A DNA stretch of 64,000 nt. Origin: an uncultured Parabacteroides sp. GTDB lineage: Bacteria > Bacteroidota > Bacteroidia > Bacteroidales > Tannerellaceae. Each line of letters starts with the position of its first letter. Positions within the stretch are counted from its first letter, which is position 1. Under the pieces are notes generated by a model, which searched no databases, was not told the origin of the DNA, and saw nothing but the letters and a program-made list of their open reading frames with translations. Position numbers and translations under genes: made by a program. Below are positions 63,820 through 64,000 of the stretch, one piece after another. Location of the stretch: assembly GCA_934725305.1 (NCBI GenBank), contig CAKVBA010000007.1, forward strand, positions 19,007-83,006. Reading direction: 5' to 3'.

Positions 63820-64000
63820 CGAAATCCATTTTTTGAAACGGAAAAATGCATTTCGACCCCTCGAAATCCATTTTCTGAAATGGAAAAACGCATTTCGACC
63901 CCTCGAAATCCATTTTCTGAAATGGAAAAATGCATTTCGACCCCTCGAAATCCATTTTCTGAAATGGAAAAACGCATTTCGACCCCTCGAAGTCATTTTT
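63820..64000. repeat. 42-bp tandem palindromic repeat array
   Basis: Units begin at 63820, 63862, 63904, 63946 and 63988, exactly 42 bp apart; four are complete and the fifth is cut by the window edge and slightly diverged. Each contains CCATTTTCTGAAATGG (6-bp palindrome arms) nested inside CGAAAT ... ATTTCG arms. Units alternate ATGC and ACGC at one position, hinting at an 84-bp double unit. As 42 is a multiple of three, all three minus-strand frames stay open, but I see no sign of a real gene. Confidence 0.85.

Noticed and set aside
63486..63996. Three long minus-strand frames with 14-residue repeats over the 42-bp array
   Set aside because: A 42-bp period keeps every frame open. One overlaps the PCMD coding region on the other strand, and there is no start context or function.
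63820..64000. The tandem array as a CRISPR
   Set aside because: Units are directly abutting, with no unique spacers between identical repeats.

Overview
This window looks like chromosomal DNA from a gut-type Bacteroidales bacterium, most likely Bacteroides or Parabacteroides; the genus is inferred and uncertain. The reasons are a SusC/SusD pair, many lipoproteins with a short lipobox, a GH110 galactosidase, secreted C69 and C1 peptidases, DUF4493/PCMD lipoproteins, a viroplasmin-type RNase H, and repeated -7 boxes of the Bacteroidetes form TAnnTTTG. I see no rRNA, tRNA, prophage, CRISPR array or intact transposase.

Layout. 1-4.1 kb: the end of a sugar-phosphate isomerase overlapping a PfkB kinase, a lipoprotein phosphatase and a DEAD-box helicase. 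4.1-7.0 kb: two secreted cysteine peptidases (C69 and C1). 7.2-10.9 kb (minus strand): a ComEA-like protein, a Na+ symporter, a LolD-like ATPase and TcdA. 11.2-13.5 kb: a PiT phosphate transporter. 14.1-17.7 kb (minus): an operon of dapB, signal peptidase I, a second signal-peptidase paralogue lacking both catalytic residues, and a WbqC-like protein. 17.9-22.0 kb: DUF2851, a Big_5-type lipoprotein and DUF3108. 22.1-28.9 kb (minus): a SusC-SusD-S9 peptidase operon with a consensus promoter. 30.1-32.0 kb (minus): cysS and a thioesterase. 32.1-34.7 kb: GH110 and PAP2. 34.9-36.5 kb (minus): a GH3-family enzyme. 36.5-38.8 kb: pfkA and a glycosyltransferase. 39-41.3 kb (minus): acpP-fabF-rnc. 41.5-43.4 kb: purN and pdxB, converging. 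43.5-48.2 kb: a five-gene cell-surface glycan cluster (DUF4254, GT2, GT2-kinase fusion, GT2_4-like, GT14). 48.2-50.7 kb: RNase H (minus), aroK, alanine dehydrogenase. 50.8-55.8 kb: korAB and pckA, central anaerobic carbon metabolism. 56.0-58.7 kb: a TlpA-like lipoprotein and a ComM/YifB ATPase. 58.7-63.8 kb: an AraC regulator divergent from three DUF4493 lipoproteins, the last carrying a PCMD domain.

The most unusual material is between the genes. Two roughly 200-bp elements with about 20-bp terminal inverted repeats (29.27-29.47 and 34.72-34.93 kb) look like a MITE; one copy supplies the stop codons of two converging genes. A separate mosaic repeat of roughly 420 bp or more occurs in opposite orientations at 13.6 and 29.5-30.1 kb, with a fragment at 42.1 kb. 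Two families of hairpins recur after genes. A 42-bp palindromic tandem array runs off the right edge. Other points worth a check are the catalytically dead signal-peptidase paralogue, phased half-sites in front of the DUF4493 operon, and apparent C-terminal domain exchange in the DUF4493 proteins.
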